A DNA stretch of 64,000 bases from DATDEW01 sp046590205 (lineage in GTDB: Bacteria > Bacteroidota > Ignavibacteria > Palsa-1295), in the NCBI GenBank assembly GCA_046590205.1, contig JBKJTT010000088.1, forward strand, positions 1-64,000, given 5' to 3'. The notes beneath the pieces were generated by a model. That model was not told where the DNA came from, searched no databases, and saw only the letters and a program-made list of their open reading frames with translations. The position numbers were made by a program, and so were the translations under genes. This document shows, piece after piece, positions 1 to 8,567 of this stretch; within the stretch, counting starts at the first letter, position 1; each line of letters starts with the position of its first letter.

Positions 1-227
1 CTGCTGCACTCACACTGCTTCAATTTAGTGAGTTCAGCAGGGTTCCAGTCAAGTGAGGTATAGTCATTCGTTGCCGCGACCATCGCGCCACCCATACTGA
101 GCGATCGGGTCCCAGTGCCGAGTTGTGGCTCAGCGAGTCGTATTCCGTCGAGTAATGATTGTGCTTGTAAAGCTACCGGAAGCGAAAGCACAACAGTAGC
201 AAGAAGTATGTAAAAATACTTTTTCAT
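1..227 (-). CDS. Outer-membrane beta-barrel protein, N-terminal part (runs off window)
   Basis: Reading frame open from an ATG at 227 to the window edge, about 75 residues. It starts with a signal peptide (MKKYFYILLATVVLSLPVA, cleavage near LQAQ). The mature start contains GTGTRSLSMGGAMVA followed by TSLDWNPAEL. A G-x-R-x-L-x-M-G-G-A segment followed by an N-P-A segment is typical of FadL/OMPP1-like and PorV-like barrel proteins in the FCB group, so an outer-membrane barrel is likely, but the family cannot be settled from this fragment. The lipoprotein gene at 249-1427 lies 21 nt upstream on the same strand and is probably co-transcribed with it. Confidence 0.6.
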   Translation of the reverse strand, partial: MKKYFYILLATVVLSLPVALQAQSLLDGIRLAEPQLGTGTRSLSMGGAMVAATNDYTSLDWNPAELTKLKQCECS

Positions 228-248
228 ATTGAGTAGTATGCTGTGTGA

Positions 249-1427
249 TTACTTCCTGCTTGCGCGACCGCTACCCGAAGAAGAAGAGCCACTTCCTGAA
301 GAAGACCCACCCGATGAGCTTGGTCTTGAGCTAGAAGAGCCGGATGAATTGCCGCCCGAACGAGGGGAAGAATAAGAATCGCCATCATTGCTTGTTCGTG
401 TTGTACGAACTTCTTTCTTCGTAGCAGAATCGTCGGAAGAAGAATTCGATCTGACCACGTCCGTTGATGTTGAACGAGTTTGTGTTTTTTTAACTTCGGT
501 TTTCGTATTCTTCGTTACCGAGCGTGGTAGCGTTGTAACTTTCGTAGTCGTTACTGGTTTTGAAGCTACATTATCCTGCTCCAAAACACCTGTCGTTGAT
601 GACTCAACCGGTATTGCAGGTAGAGATGCTCTGCCCGTAGATGAACTACCATAGGGTACTGATCCCGTTTCTATTACAACGGCATCACTTGCAGGTAAAG
701 TTTTTGAACTTCCACGGACTGCAGTGCCGCCTATCGGTGCAGAATTAACAGGGTTTGATACTCTACCATTTGCCGTGCCGCGAGGTCTATCAGAACCCGG
801 GATACGACCGTATTTTACCGGTCTTCCACCGAGGGTCTTTCCGCCATTTGGATTACCATTCCACCCGCCATGCCCATAGCCATAATTTCCGTACCCATAA
901 TTTCCGTAATACACCGGTACGTATGGAGGGTAGCCCCAATCATAATATGGGTAGTATCCATAAGGATAGTAACCATAGTACGGGTTATTCCAATGGCTGT
1001 AGTACGAAGGGTAGTGTCCCCAGTAGCGATCACACCAATCATATCCGAAACCGAAGGAGATACTTGGTCTCCACCACCAACCCGATGGGCGATGCCAGTA
1101 TGGACGAGAACGATAAAAATAGTCATCGTCATCGTCATAGTAATAATTATTAATGACCGTTCCGCCCGAAGAGAGTTGGGACTGCTCTGTCAAGCTTGGC
1201 TCATTGCCAGCCCACAATCCGTCACCGTTTGCAGTAGTGGTTGTGCTGGTAGTTGTAGTGGTGGTTGACGTTTGCGGTGGCGCATTGTCAACTTGTGTTG
1301 TAGTTGTAGTTTCCGTGGTTTTGGTAACCGTACCGCTATAGCCCCACTTATCGTCAGAGGTCTTTAGTTGTGTGTAGCAGCCGCCAAAGAGGACTGCAAG
1401 AGCAAGAAGAGGTGTCAATCTACGCAT
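249..1427 (-). CDS. Aromatic-rich low-complexity lipoprotein, function unknown
   Basis: About 392 residues from an ATG at 1427. This start was chosen over the longer frame from 1490 because a lipoprotein signal (MRRLTPLLALAVLFGGC, lipobox FGGC) begins directly there. After the Cys comes a Thr-rich stretch with runs of T. Next is an acidic DDDDD cluster, then roughly 90 residues very rich in Tyr, Trp, Gly and Pro (YYGYYPYGYYPYYDWGY-like), and finally a Ser/Gly-rich tail ending in RASRK. No enzyme domain is visible. The composition suggests a flexible surface or envelope protein, possibly an adhesin-like or matrix component, but this is inference. It lies 21 nt upstream of the barrel gene at the window edge and probably shares its transcript. 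No clear Shine-Dalgarno sequence is seen. Confidence 0.65.
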   Translation of the reverse strand: MRRLTPLLALAVLFGGCYTQLKTSDDKWGYSGTVTKTTETTTTTQVDNAPPQTSTTTTTTSTTTTANGDGLWAGNEPSLTEQSQLSSGGTVINNYYYDDDDDYFYRSRPYWHRPSGWWWRPSISFGFGYDWCDRYWGHYPSYYSHWNNPYYGYYPYGYYPYYDWGYPPYVPVYYGNYGYGNYGYGHGGWNGNPNGGKTLGGRPVKYGRIPGSDRPRGTANGRVSNPVNSAPIGGTAVRGSSKTLPASDAVVIETGSVPYGSSSTGRASLPAIPVESSTTGVLEQDNVASKPVTTTKVTTLPRSVTKNTKTEVKKTQTRSTSTDVVRSNSSSDDSATKKEVRTTRTSNDGDSYSSPRSGGNSSGSSSSRPSSSGGSSSGSGSSSSGSGRASRK

Positions 1428-1605
1428 ATTCGTAACGAGGATTATTATTCTAACTATACTAACGATAAGCACATACAAAAGATACAACATTCAATATATC
1501 AGCATCGTGAATAAATGTTCATCTGTGATCTGAAATTTCCAGTGAATTCTCTTGGGAACGAGTACGATTGGAAGCAAGTTGTAACGGCTCGACTTCCGAA
1601 AAACT

Positions 1606-1692
1606 GGAGAGGTGGCAGAGTGGTCGAATGCGGCGGTCTCGAAAACCGTTATACTCGCAAGAGTATCGAGAGTTCGAATCTCTCCCTCTCCG
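1606..1692 (+). tRNA. tRNA-Ser (anticodon CGA)
   Basis: An 87-nt cloverleaf. The acceptor stem pairs GGAGAGG (1606-1612) with CCTCTCC (1685-1691), with discriminator G at 1692. The anticodon stem GCGGT/ACCGT closes the loop CTCGAAA with anticodon CGA at 1640-1642, which reads UCG. A long variable arm (TACTC...GAGTA), expected of class II tRNA-Ser, is followed by a T arm with GTTCGAATC. CCA is not encoded. The gene stands alone between a divergent lipoprotein and a 460-nt non-coding stretch. Confidence 0.97.
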
Positions 1693-2151
1693 CTTAGGTT
1701 TTCCACCCTCCAAATCATGTAATTTTCCTCTGTAACCCGTTTATTTATCTCAATATAAGCTTGCACTCTCGCCGCCTTTGGCAGAAGCTGAAAGTATCAA
1801 GCCGAAAGCGTAAAGGGGATGAGAAACGGATGGTGCTGTAAATTTACACATCTGATATCGGTGGTATGGAGGTATGGTTCGGGAGTGTCATTGCGAGCGA
1901 CCGGAGGGAGCGAAGCAATCTAAAATCCCTCGGAAAAAGGCAAATGTCCAAACTTTCCCGTACAAAAATAACACATGAAACTCCGTTTTGCAAGATGCTC
2001 GAAAAATATTGTTCCTAACTTATTGTAAAATATAGAGATAAAATTTGGGTGATTGGACAAATGCCCATTTGACGCCATCTGTCATAGGCACCTATCGGGT
2101 GGGACTTTATACGCCCCAACCCGCGTTCGGTAAATACGCAGAAATTCACGC
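1693..2151. other. Non-coding stretch between tRNA-Ser and CDTC lipoprotein
   Basis: About 460 nt without a credible gene; the open frames here are shadows of the tRNA. It holds a REP-like element at 1888-1921 and a short inverted repeat CAAAT-gccc-ATTTG at 2058-2071. The region 2020-2045 is AT-rich and may contain the promoter of the lipoprotein gene starting at 2152, but no clear consensus could be fixed. Confidence 0.6.
1888..1921. repeat. REP-like imperfect inverted repeat
   Basis: The element begins TCATTGCGAGCG and ends GGAGCGAAGCAATCT, so its ends (ATTGC...GCAAT, GAGCG/CGCTC) can pair imperfectly. Similar short intergenic elements with the attgcgagcg...gaagcaat pattern occur in many unrelated bacterial genomes. 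Only one copy was noticed in this window. Confidence 0.45.
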
Positions 2152-3306
2152 ATGCTAATCTTAAAACGCTATCATTTCAAAGCAGCTGCATTACCTTTGG
2201 CTCTTGCCATCGTTCTTGGGATAGGAAGTCTCTACTCCTGCTCCGAGAATCTACCGACTGATAATGGGAAAGATTCATGTGATACGTGCCATACCCCTTG
2301 TGATACATGTAAACCATGTGATACGTGTGATACAACAATTAACCCGTGTGATACCTGTGGGATTGATAAGGATTCGGCAGCACACGCTTTTATCTGGACA
2401 GAGTATTCAATACCGGGAGAAAGTAATTTAACAGGATGTTGGGTATTCGGCAGAGATAGTATGTTGATCTTAGGGCAATATATCTATTGGTTCAATGGAG
2501 CAACATTTACAAAACTTGATCCCCGAGTACCACCGTCAAGACCGATTTCAGGCGGACTTGCAGACTTTACTTTATTTGCTCACTCTCCAACTGATTATTG
2601 GATGGTTCACGGCAGTATTGCATTTCATGTTTATGCTGATGTATATGCAGAAGAATATAGACCGGGGAGTGTCAATGCTTGTTGGGGAAAATCAAGTAAT
2701 GATATGTACTTTGTCGGCAATGGTGGGCAGATACATCATTTCGACGGGACAACATTCACAAAGATGTCAAGCCCAACAACGAAAGATTTGCGTTCTGTTT
2801 GGGGGACAAGTCATAGTGATGTATGGGCTTGTGGATTTAATTCCAATACAGCAGAATCGGTACTGTTGCATTATGATGGCTCATCATGGATAGAGGTTGA
2901 ACTAAATACTGTAGGTTGGATTGGTGTTGGTAAACATGCTTTGCAATCGGTTTTTGCAACAGATAGTGCAGGGCATAAAATAGCGATAGCATCCGGTTCA
3001 CTCGTATGGAGAAGAACAGACAATAATTCATGGCGGAGTGATAGTGGTTCAGTTCCAAACGCTCTTGGAGGTAATTCGTATATTGGTATTGGTGTACGTG
3101 GAAATAATGCGAATGACTTTATGGCAGTCGGAGGTTGGGGGTTTGCAGCACACTGGAATGGTAAGTCATGGAAAAAGTATGATGAGTTGTTTAACTACAG
3201 TCTGTCCAATTATGGAGCATCGGGTTTTCACATGAAAGGCAACACAGCTTGCATAGTTGGAGGTAAAAGTGGTTCAAGTTGGATAGCTATTGGGAGACGG
3301 AAGTAA
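2152..3306 (+). CDS. Lipoprotein with CDTC repeats and propeller-like domain
   Basis: 384 residues from ATG 2152. The N-terminus is a signal with a hydrophobic core and a lipobox-like GSLYSC. The mature part then carries a Cys/Asp/Thr cluster, residues about 40-75, in which CDTC recurs five times (CDTCHTP, CDTCKP, CDTCDTT, CDTCG). The remaining 300 residues have repeated W/F-rich segments such as VWGTSHSDVWACG, CWGKSSNDMYFVG and NANDFMAVG. That pattern fits a beta-propeller built of degenerate 40-45 residue blades. No catalytic motif is recognised. The clustered cysteines could bind metal or form disulfides near the membrane anchor, which is inference. It is convergent with the subtilase gene; the two stops lie 6 nt apart without a visible terminator. 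Confidence 0.7.
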   Translation: MLILKRYHFKAAALPLALAIVLGIGSLYSCSENLPTDNGKDSCDTCHTPCDTCKPCDTCDTTINPCDTCGIDKDSAAHAFIWTEYSIPGESNLTGCWVFGRDSMLILGQYIYWFNGATFTKLDPRVPPSRPISGGLADFTLFAHSPTDYWMVHGSIAFHVYADVYAEEYRPGSVNACWGKSSNDMYFVGNGGQIHHFDGTTFTKMSSPTTKDLRSVWGTSHSDVWACGFNSNTAESVLLHYDGSSWIEVELNTVGWIGVGKHALQSVFATDSAGHKIAIASGSLVWRRTDNNSWRSDSGSVPNALGGNSYIGIGVRGNNANDFMAVGGWGFAAHWNGKSWKKYDELFNYSLSNYGASGFHMKGNTACIVGGKSGSSWIAIGRRK

Positions 3307-3312
3307 ATTCCA

Positions 3313-6300
3313 TCACCTGTCATTAATGATAACGAACTTGGCTTGGTTGGATTCTACGTCCACGCCGTTATCGTTTTTTCCGGAAACGCTATAGAGATAG
3401 ATACCGCTCGGTAAGAGCTTGCCATTATCATCGCGCATATCCCACTCGGCTCCGCCTTTACGGTCTGTGGTCTTGATGCGACGGATAAATCGTTGGTTCA
3501 TCGTATAGATACTGATCTCGGCATCGGCAGTCAGCCTTGCAAATGTCATCTTCTCATCCTTCGTATGTGCGGGATTCGGATAGACCATCACGTTTGCAAG
3601 ATTCGGTTCGGTAATGGTTGCACCGACGCAATCACCCTCTGAAGAAAGCGGAATATTCGTAACGCTCGTAATATCACGGATGCAGAGCATGAACTCCGTG
3701 CCGAGCGCAACGAACTCGAACCCTTCGGCTACATCAAGATAGAGCGAGTTCGCATCAGCCGCGTCGCGCTCAATGTGGATGATAGTACCGTAGGGCGACA
3801 TCGTGTAGCGTGAAACATCGAGTCCGTTATCCGACGGCGACATGTTAAAGGTAACATGTAATTTTCGCGGCTCGGCAAAGCGCCACCGCACGATATAGAA
3901 CTTCTCCTCGGACTTTTTCAACTCATAGGTGAACGTGATAGGTGCGCTATCAAGCGGTGAATTCCATTTGTCGCGAACGCGTTCGTTCATGATGGTGAGC
4001 GTATAGCTTCCGCTTGCAGGAAGTGCATCTGCGAGCGTAATAATAACAACGCTATCGGATGCAATTGCTACTGTCGTCGCTTCGGCTCCTGTAATAGCGA
4101 TACATCCGCCATCAAGCGCAGAGCGGAGTAACGGTTGTGTAGAAGTAGCGCGGATGGTCCTGCCGTCAGATGTAATAGAAGATATTCGCGGCTTCGGATG
4201 CACGAATGCGCCTACACCAAGTGCGGGCTTACTTTCAGGGATGTCTTTTGAAGCATCGAATGCGAACACAGAATAAATGTAGCTTGCACCGTTCTCTGCC
4301 GAAGTATCGTGATATGACGAGAGCGCAGTTGAATCAATGATCTCGTACTGCGCTCCTTGCTCATCGGGTGCGCGGAGGATAAAATACTTTGTAGCACCTG
4401 TAACCGCAGCCCAACGAAGCTCGACTTCATTGGTATCACGCGGCAAAACTTCAAGCCCGCCCGGAGACGCGGTTTGATTCGCGAACTCATCATCACGCTC
4501 GAAGAAATACGTAGCATCACCTGCTGTGACGGCAAATTCTTTTTTGCCGTTGCCGTCAAAGTCATGCGAAAGTCCCGTCCGAGATGTAACAGAAAGAGGG
4601 AAGTGCCACACGGGGTGAAGAGTATTGCTTGGTGTAACTTCAAAAAGATAAAAGTCAGGGAAGAGCGACACACCTATCTGTGCTTTGCCATTACCAACTA
4701 GATCACCAACAGAACCGATGCTTGAGCGCGTTGGTGACGGAGGGCGAGCATACGCAAACTTCTCACTTCGTACTTTCGTAAATGTGCCGTCCCCATTGCC
4801 GAGCGAGACCGAAAGAGTCCAGAACGGGAATTCGTATTCGTTGTCTCGGTTCTCGATAAATGACGAACGAAAGGCATACGCAAGGTCTTGTTTGCCGTCG
4901 CCATTGAAGTCGCCTGTCGTTATCATGCTTCCGTCAGTTGCCGCTTCGTTCTCTTCGGTGTGGAACGCAGTGAATTTATTAGCACTCGATTCGTCGTAAC
5001 GATAGACCAAAAGGTCAGCATCATCATCTATGATAACTATGTCGTCTTTACCATCGCCGTTAAAGTCAGCAAAGCGTACGTCAGCTTTGCTATAGTTGTT
5101 AACGTTGTATTGCGGTGCAGGGAATGTATTGTTCGGCAATGTACCGATGAGCTCTGTTGTGCTGCTAACTCTACGGCGTACACGAATGACTTCGCTCAAT
5201 GAGTTGCCCGATTGCACTTTCTCTTTTGTCACTATCTCATCTTTGCCGTCACCATCAACATCACCAAGCCCCATGGCAAAGAAGCTGCCGAGTTCGGTTG
5301 TATCGTGTAAGACTATATCGCCGAGAAGTGGATCGATAGCATTTGCTTTGTAGAGTAAATAGTTATTTCCTCCCTGCAAGAGCAGCTCGGGCTTGCCATC
5401 AGTCGTGGTGTTGCCAATGCTTCGCGGAACCCATGATCTATTTACAGAGTCAGTTTTTGTAAAAAGCTTTTTCGTTTTATCAAAAGCAAACGTACCAATT
5501 GGACCAAAGTCGCTCGATGGCGGGAAAATACTCATGGTAACGAGTTCACCTTGCGGTGAGGTAAGAACAGAATCAAGTGCAAAGCCAAGGGGAAGTGTAT
5601 ATGACTTCTCGTTAAATCCTATCTGCGAGACAGCTTGATTTGGGAGTGTTCCAATTGTTGTATATACTACGCTGTCTCCCATTGCATCGCGCAATACGAT
5701 ACGTATATCAAGCGGTGTGAGTACCGGAGCATCCTTCGTCTCAAGCAATGTGTAATGCTCTTTTGTATATCTATCGTCCTTGCGAGATTTCCACGTTGAT
5801 GATGTTTGTGGTTTGTAATAAAACGTTGCTGTCGTTAAGGTATCTGCCTTCGCGCGGAGCATGAGTGCTTGTTTCTCATTCACATACACAGTATCAATGA
5901 GAGCAAATTTGAGCGTTGGTACTTTCGATCGTAAATCAATATTTATACGTTCTTGAACTGAGCGGCCTTCAGTGGTCTTTACTTCAAGTCGTAATGTGTA
6001 TGTACCGTTAGTCAATCCGTCGGTAATCCATCTACCAAGTTCTTGATCTATCTTTTGCTCGCTGGATGTGGTAATAGTCTGCCATGAAGCATCATCAGAA
6101 GGATTCAATCCCTTTGCGAATGCTAAAGAATACTCTGTCGAAAGTGAATGAGCCGCTGCTCCTGTTATGACGATGGTATCACCAGGATGAAAACCATCAT
6201 TTGTCTTTGGAGATGAAAGTTTAATTGCGGCAGTACCAGAATACGAAAGAGCGGCATAGGCATTCACTCTACCATTTGCGGCAAGATTATCATATCCAGG

Positions 6301-7674
6301 CAGTGAAATGTCTTGTGTCGTAGAGACAAGAATGGAGCGGATGGTTCGCGCTGTTAACGACCTGTCTTTTGATAGGAGTAACGCGGCAACAGCAGCCGCA
6401 GCAGGCGAGCTAAAGCTTGTACCAGAGATAACTTGATAGTCACCGTCAAGATCAGTTGTATAAATACTTCCGCCGGGTGCGAGAACATCCATACCTTGCC
6501 CATGTGTATTGAAGCTATAGATGAAGTCACCCTTGCCATCTTCGTTTACAGTTGTTGCGCCGACGGAGACGCACTCATCAAAGTCAGAAGGGTAGTGATG
6601 GCTATTTCCCCCGCGATTTCCGCTTGATGCAAATACGAGCGTACCTTTGCTCGTTGCATAACGTATGGCATCGCGTTGCAATAGGGAAGGGATAATATCA
6701 CCGAAAGAAAGATTAAGTATCTTTACGTTGTTATCGGCAGCATAGATTATAGCCGAAGCAACATCATCGTCCTCCGCATTTCCGCTTGCATCGAATGCGC
6801 GCAGTGCGACCATTCTGCATCCGGGGGCAATTCCGGCAACACCTATTGAATTATTTTCTTTCGCACCAATGACACCCGCAACAGCAGTACCATGTTTGTT
6901 CTCGTCGGTTGGCATTGCGTCGCGAATTGATGCGTCGCCGAAGTTTAATGTTTCCTGATCGACAAAATCATAGCCGATAACATCATCTATATATCCGTTG
7001 CCATCGTTATCAATTCCGTCAAGATCGCCTTTGACGAGTTTCCCTCGTGCATCTCTCTTCTCTTCGGTGTTCTGCCAAGCATCGAAGAGTTCGTTACCGT
7101 TAATATCTTCTTTAGTATTGACTGCAAACTGACCGACGAGGTCAGGATGATCCCACTCAACTCCCGTATCAATAAAACCTATCTTTACTGATGAATCACC
7201 CTTCGTTATTTCCCATGCCTTTTGTACTCCAATATTCGGATGTGCCCATTGCTCGCTAAAAAGAGAGTCGTTCGGCGTTTCGGCAGCGTCAATATGATAG
7301 ATGTAGTTGGGGTGCGCGTATTCAACTTCTGCGAATGTGGCAAAGAGTCTTGATACACTGTCAACCGACATCCCTTTTTTCAGTGGCAATAAGATGACAC
7401 GCTCTAATCCGTATGTATTCGTAACTGATTGAGGGGTTTGCCCTGACGATTGTTTAATGAATGTTCGCTGCGCTGATATAGGGCTACGGGCTACTTTAGA
7501 AGCAAGGTCAGTAATTTGTTTTGAGGGACTAACGAGTGCATCGGACGACCGAAACTTGATGATGATGCTCTGTGCTTGAAGACCGTTTGTCATCAGCAGC
7601 AAAGAACAGACAAAAAGAAATAATCCGATATGTTTTATATACTCTAAGTTTGGAAACATAGTTGGATTAGACAA
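3313..7674 (-). CDS. Giant subtilisin-family (S8) protease with FG-GAP repeats and T9SS sorting domain
   Basis: 1453 residues; ATG 7674, or ATG 7659 five codons in, directly before the signal peptide that ends at LQAQ. An S8 inhibitor-like propeptide (about 36-128) precedes the catalytic domain. The triad is visible: Asp169 in FIDTGVEWDHPD, His261 in HGTAVAGVIGA, Ser420 in SGTSFSSPAAAA, with oxyanion Asn353 in SSGNRGG. C-terminal to this are beta-sandwich regions, then FG-GAP/VCBS-type calcium loops (DVDGDGKDE, DFNGDGKDD, DFNGDGKQD), a fibronectin-III-like domain, and a final type A sorting domain beginning VYPNPAH and ending with SGIYLYSVSG. Such a protein is exported by Sec, then by T9SS to the surface or medium. 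It is probably a monocistronic secreted protease. The next upstream gene on the strand ends 62 nt away. Confidence 0.93.
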   Translation of the reverse strand: MSNPTMFPNLEYIKHIGLFLFVCSLLLMTNGLQAQSIIIKFRSSDALVSPSKQITDLASKVARSPISAQRTFIKQSSGQTPQSVTNTYGLERVILLPLKKGMSVDSVSRLFATFAEVEYAHPNYIYHIDAAETPNDSLFSEQWAHPNIGVQKAWEITKGDSSVKIGFIDTGVEWDHPDLVGQFAVNTKEDINGNELFDAWQNTEEKRDARGKLVKGDLDGIDNDGNGYIDDVIGYDFVDQETLNFGDASIRDAMPTDENKHGTAVAGVIGAKENNSIGVAGIAPGCRMVALRAFDASGNAEDDDVASAIIYAADNNVKILNLSFGDIIPSLLQRDAIRYATSKGTLVFASSGNRGGNSHHYPSDFDECVSVGATTVNEDGKGDFIYSFNTHGQGMDVLAPGGSIYTTDLDGDYQVISGTSFSSPAAAAVAALLLSKDRSLTARTIRSILVSTTQDISLPGYDNLAANGRVNAYAALSYSGTAAIKLSSPKTNDGFHPGDTIVITGAAAHSLSTEYSLAFAKGLNPSDDASWQTITTSSEQKIDQELGRWITDGLTNGTYTLRLEVKTTEGRSVQERINIDLRSKVPTLKFALIDTVYVNEKQALMLRAKADTLTTATFYYKPQTSSTWKSRKDDRYTKEHYTLLETKDAPVLTPLDIRIVLRDAMGDSVVYTTIGTLPNQAVSQIGFNEKSYTLPLGFALDSVLTSPQGELVTMSIFPPSSDFGPIGTFAFDKTKKLFTKTDSVNRSWVPRSIGNTTTDGKPELLLQGGNNYLLYKANAIDPLLGDIVLHDTTELGSFFAMGLGDVDGDGKDEIVTKEKVQSGNSLSEVIRVRRRVSSTTELIGTLPNNTFPAPQYNVNNYSKADVRFADFNGDGKDDIVIIDDDADLLVYRYDESSANKFTAFHTEENEAATDGSMITTGDFNGDGKQDLAYAFRSSFIENRDNEYEFPFWTLSVSLGNGDGTFTKVRSEKFAYARPPSPTRSSIGSVGDLVGNGKAQIGVSLFPDFYLFEVTPSNTLHPVWHFPLSVTSRTGLSHDFDGNGKKEFAVTAGDATYFFERDDEFANQTASPGGLEVLPRDTNEVELRWAAVTGATKYFILRAPDEQGAQYEIIDSTALSSYHDTSAENGASYIYSVFAFDASKDIPESKPALGVGAFVHPKPRISSITSDGRTIRATSTQPLLRSALDGGCIAITGAEATTVAIASDSVVIITLADALPASGSYTLTIMNERVRDKWNSPLDSAPITFTYELKKSEEKFYIVRWRFAEPRKLHVTFNMSPSDNGLDVSRYTMSPYGTIIHIERDAADANSLYLDVAEGFEFVALGTEFMLCIRDITSVTNIPLSSEGDCVGATITEPNLANVMVYPNPAHTKDEKMTFARLTADAEISIYTMNQRFIRRIKTTDRKGGAEWDMRDDNGKLLPSGIYLYSVSGKNDNGVDVESNQAKFVIINDR

Positions 7675-7736
7675 CGAGCCGTAACTAATTCGCGTTCAGG
7701 AGTATCAGGTCTTTCATGAGGCAAATCGGAATGCTG

Positions 7737-8567
7737 TTACTTAAAGAAAACGTAATTTCTGCAGAGTACTCCCGAACGCATGACGTAGGTTTTACCGGAT
7801 ACAGTAATAACTTTTTTGCGCATAGCAGTAATTATGATAAGCAATACCCCTTTTTTTGGGAAGCCCGGCGAATAGAGATTCGGCTCGAACGTAAGTGGTT
7901 GGACATAGACACTGCCTGTTGCTTTTACCTTGATAGGATATGCATATATCATTACAGAATCTTTTATAGTTGGGTCATATTCCTGACTTTTTTCTGGGTC
8001 ATAATAAATATAGACTGTTACCTCATCAGTGCCAGGATTATCATGTTTTATAGTGAAACCACTTCTTGAAACAGTATCCCTCAAGTATGCTGGGTATGAC
8101 ATCTCGATAGGATTAGGAGAAAGAATGGAATCGCTAATACTAGGAATCCTCGGTTCAGCTTCTGCATACCACCTGTGATAATCACCGAACTCTACTGGGT
8201 CGATTGATATGTAGAGACTTGTATCTCCGTACAACTGATTACCATTAAGCTGTAGATTTTCTGCAAGTGCTCCTGTATTTCCTTCACAAAATTTTGCAGT
8301 AACAAATTGCTGTAGGGATGAACCACCGAAACCCATAGAACGCCACTCTGCTGATTCCATGTAGCCGTGAACATTTCGGAGCGTCGGATCTACATCATTT
8401 GTCCAGAGCGAGTATGATGCATCAAGGCAGCCATTGTAATTGGTAAGCGGTGAAGTGCTTTCGGAACATCCGACTACTACTGAAAGGGCAAGGAATAAAA
8501 TAAATGATACGAAGGGTTTATGCCTCTTCGAGTGCTTCCTCAAGGAGTTGTTTACGGTAAAGGTCAT
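7737..8567 (-). CDS. Lipoprotein of unknown function
   Basis: 276 residues from ATG 8567, which lies inside the 3' end of the upstream ABC exporter gene (50-nt overlap). An in-frame TTG at 8543 is an alternative; no start lies closer to the signal. The signal segment FVSFILFLALSVVVGC has a clear lipobox (VVGC). The rest is hydrophilic with many Y/D/S residues and no known motif; it looks like an all-beta periplasmic or outer-membrane-anchored protein. The overlap suggests translational coupling to the exporter, but a functional link is not established. Confidence 0.65.
   Translation of the reverse strand: MTFTVNNSLRKHSKRHKPFVSFILFLALSVVVGCSESTSPLTNYNGCLDASYSLWTNDVDPTLRNVHGYMESAEWRSMGFGGSSLQQFVTAKFCEGNTGALAENLQLNGNQLYGDTSLYISIDPVEFGDYHRWYAEAEPRIPSISDSILSPNPIEMSYPAYLRDTVSRSGFTIKHDNPGTDEVTVYIYYDPEKSQEYDPTIKDSVMIYAYPIKVKATGSVYVQPLTFEPNLYSPGFPKKGVLLIIITAMRKKVITVSGKTYVMRSGVLCRNYVFFK

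Noticed and set aside
388..1341. Several plus-strand open frames opposite the aromatic lipoprotein
   Set aside because: They mirror the low-complexity codons of the minus-strand gene and have no signal or known domain.
1491..1766. Small open frames on both strands over tRNA-Ser
   Set aside because: They cover the tRNA, which is fully supported by its cloverleaf.
2270..2363. CDTC units considered as a CRISPR-like or tandem DNA repeat
   Set aside because: Repeats are in frame, short and irregular in spacing, and clearly encode protein; no spacers exist.
4212..5638. Open frames inside the subtilase gene on both strands
   Set aside because: Shadows of the long, domain-rich frame; no start context or similarity.
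7716..8069. Plus-strand 117-codon frame
   Set aside because: Antisense to the lipoprotein gene, with random composition.
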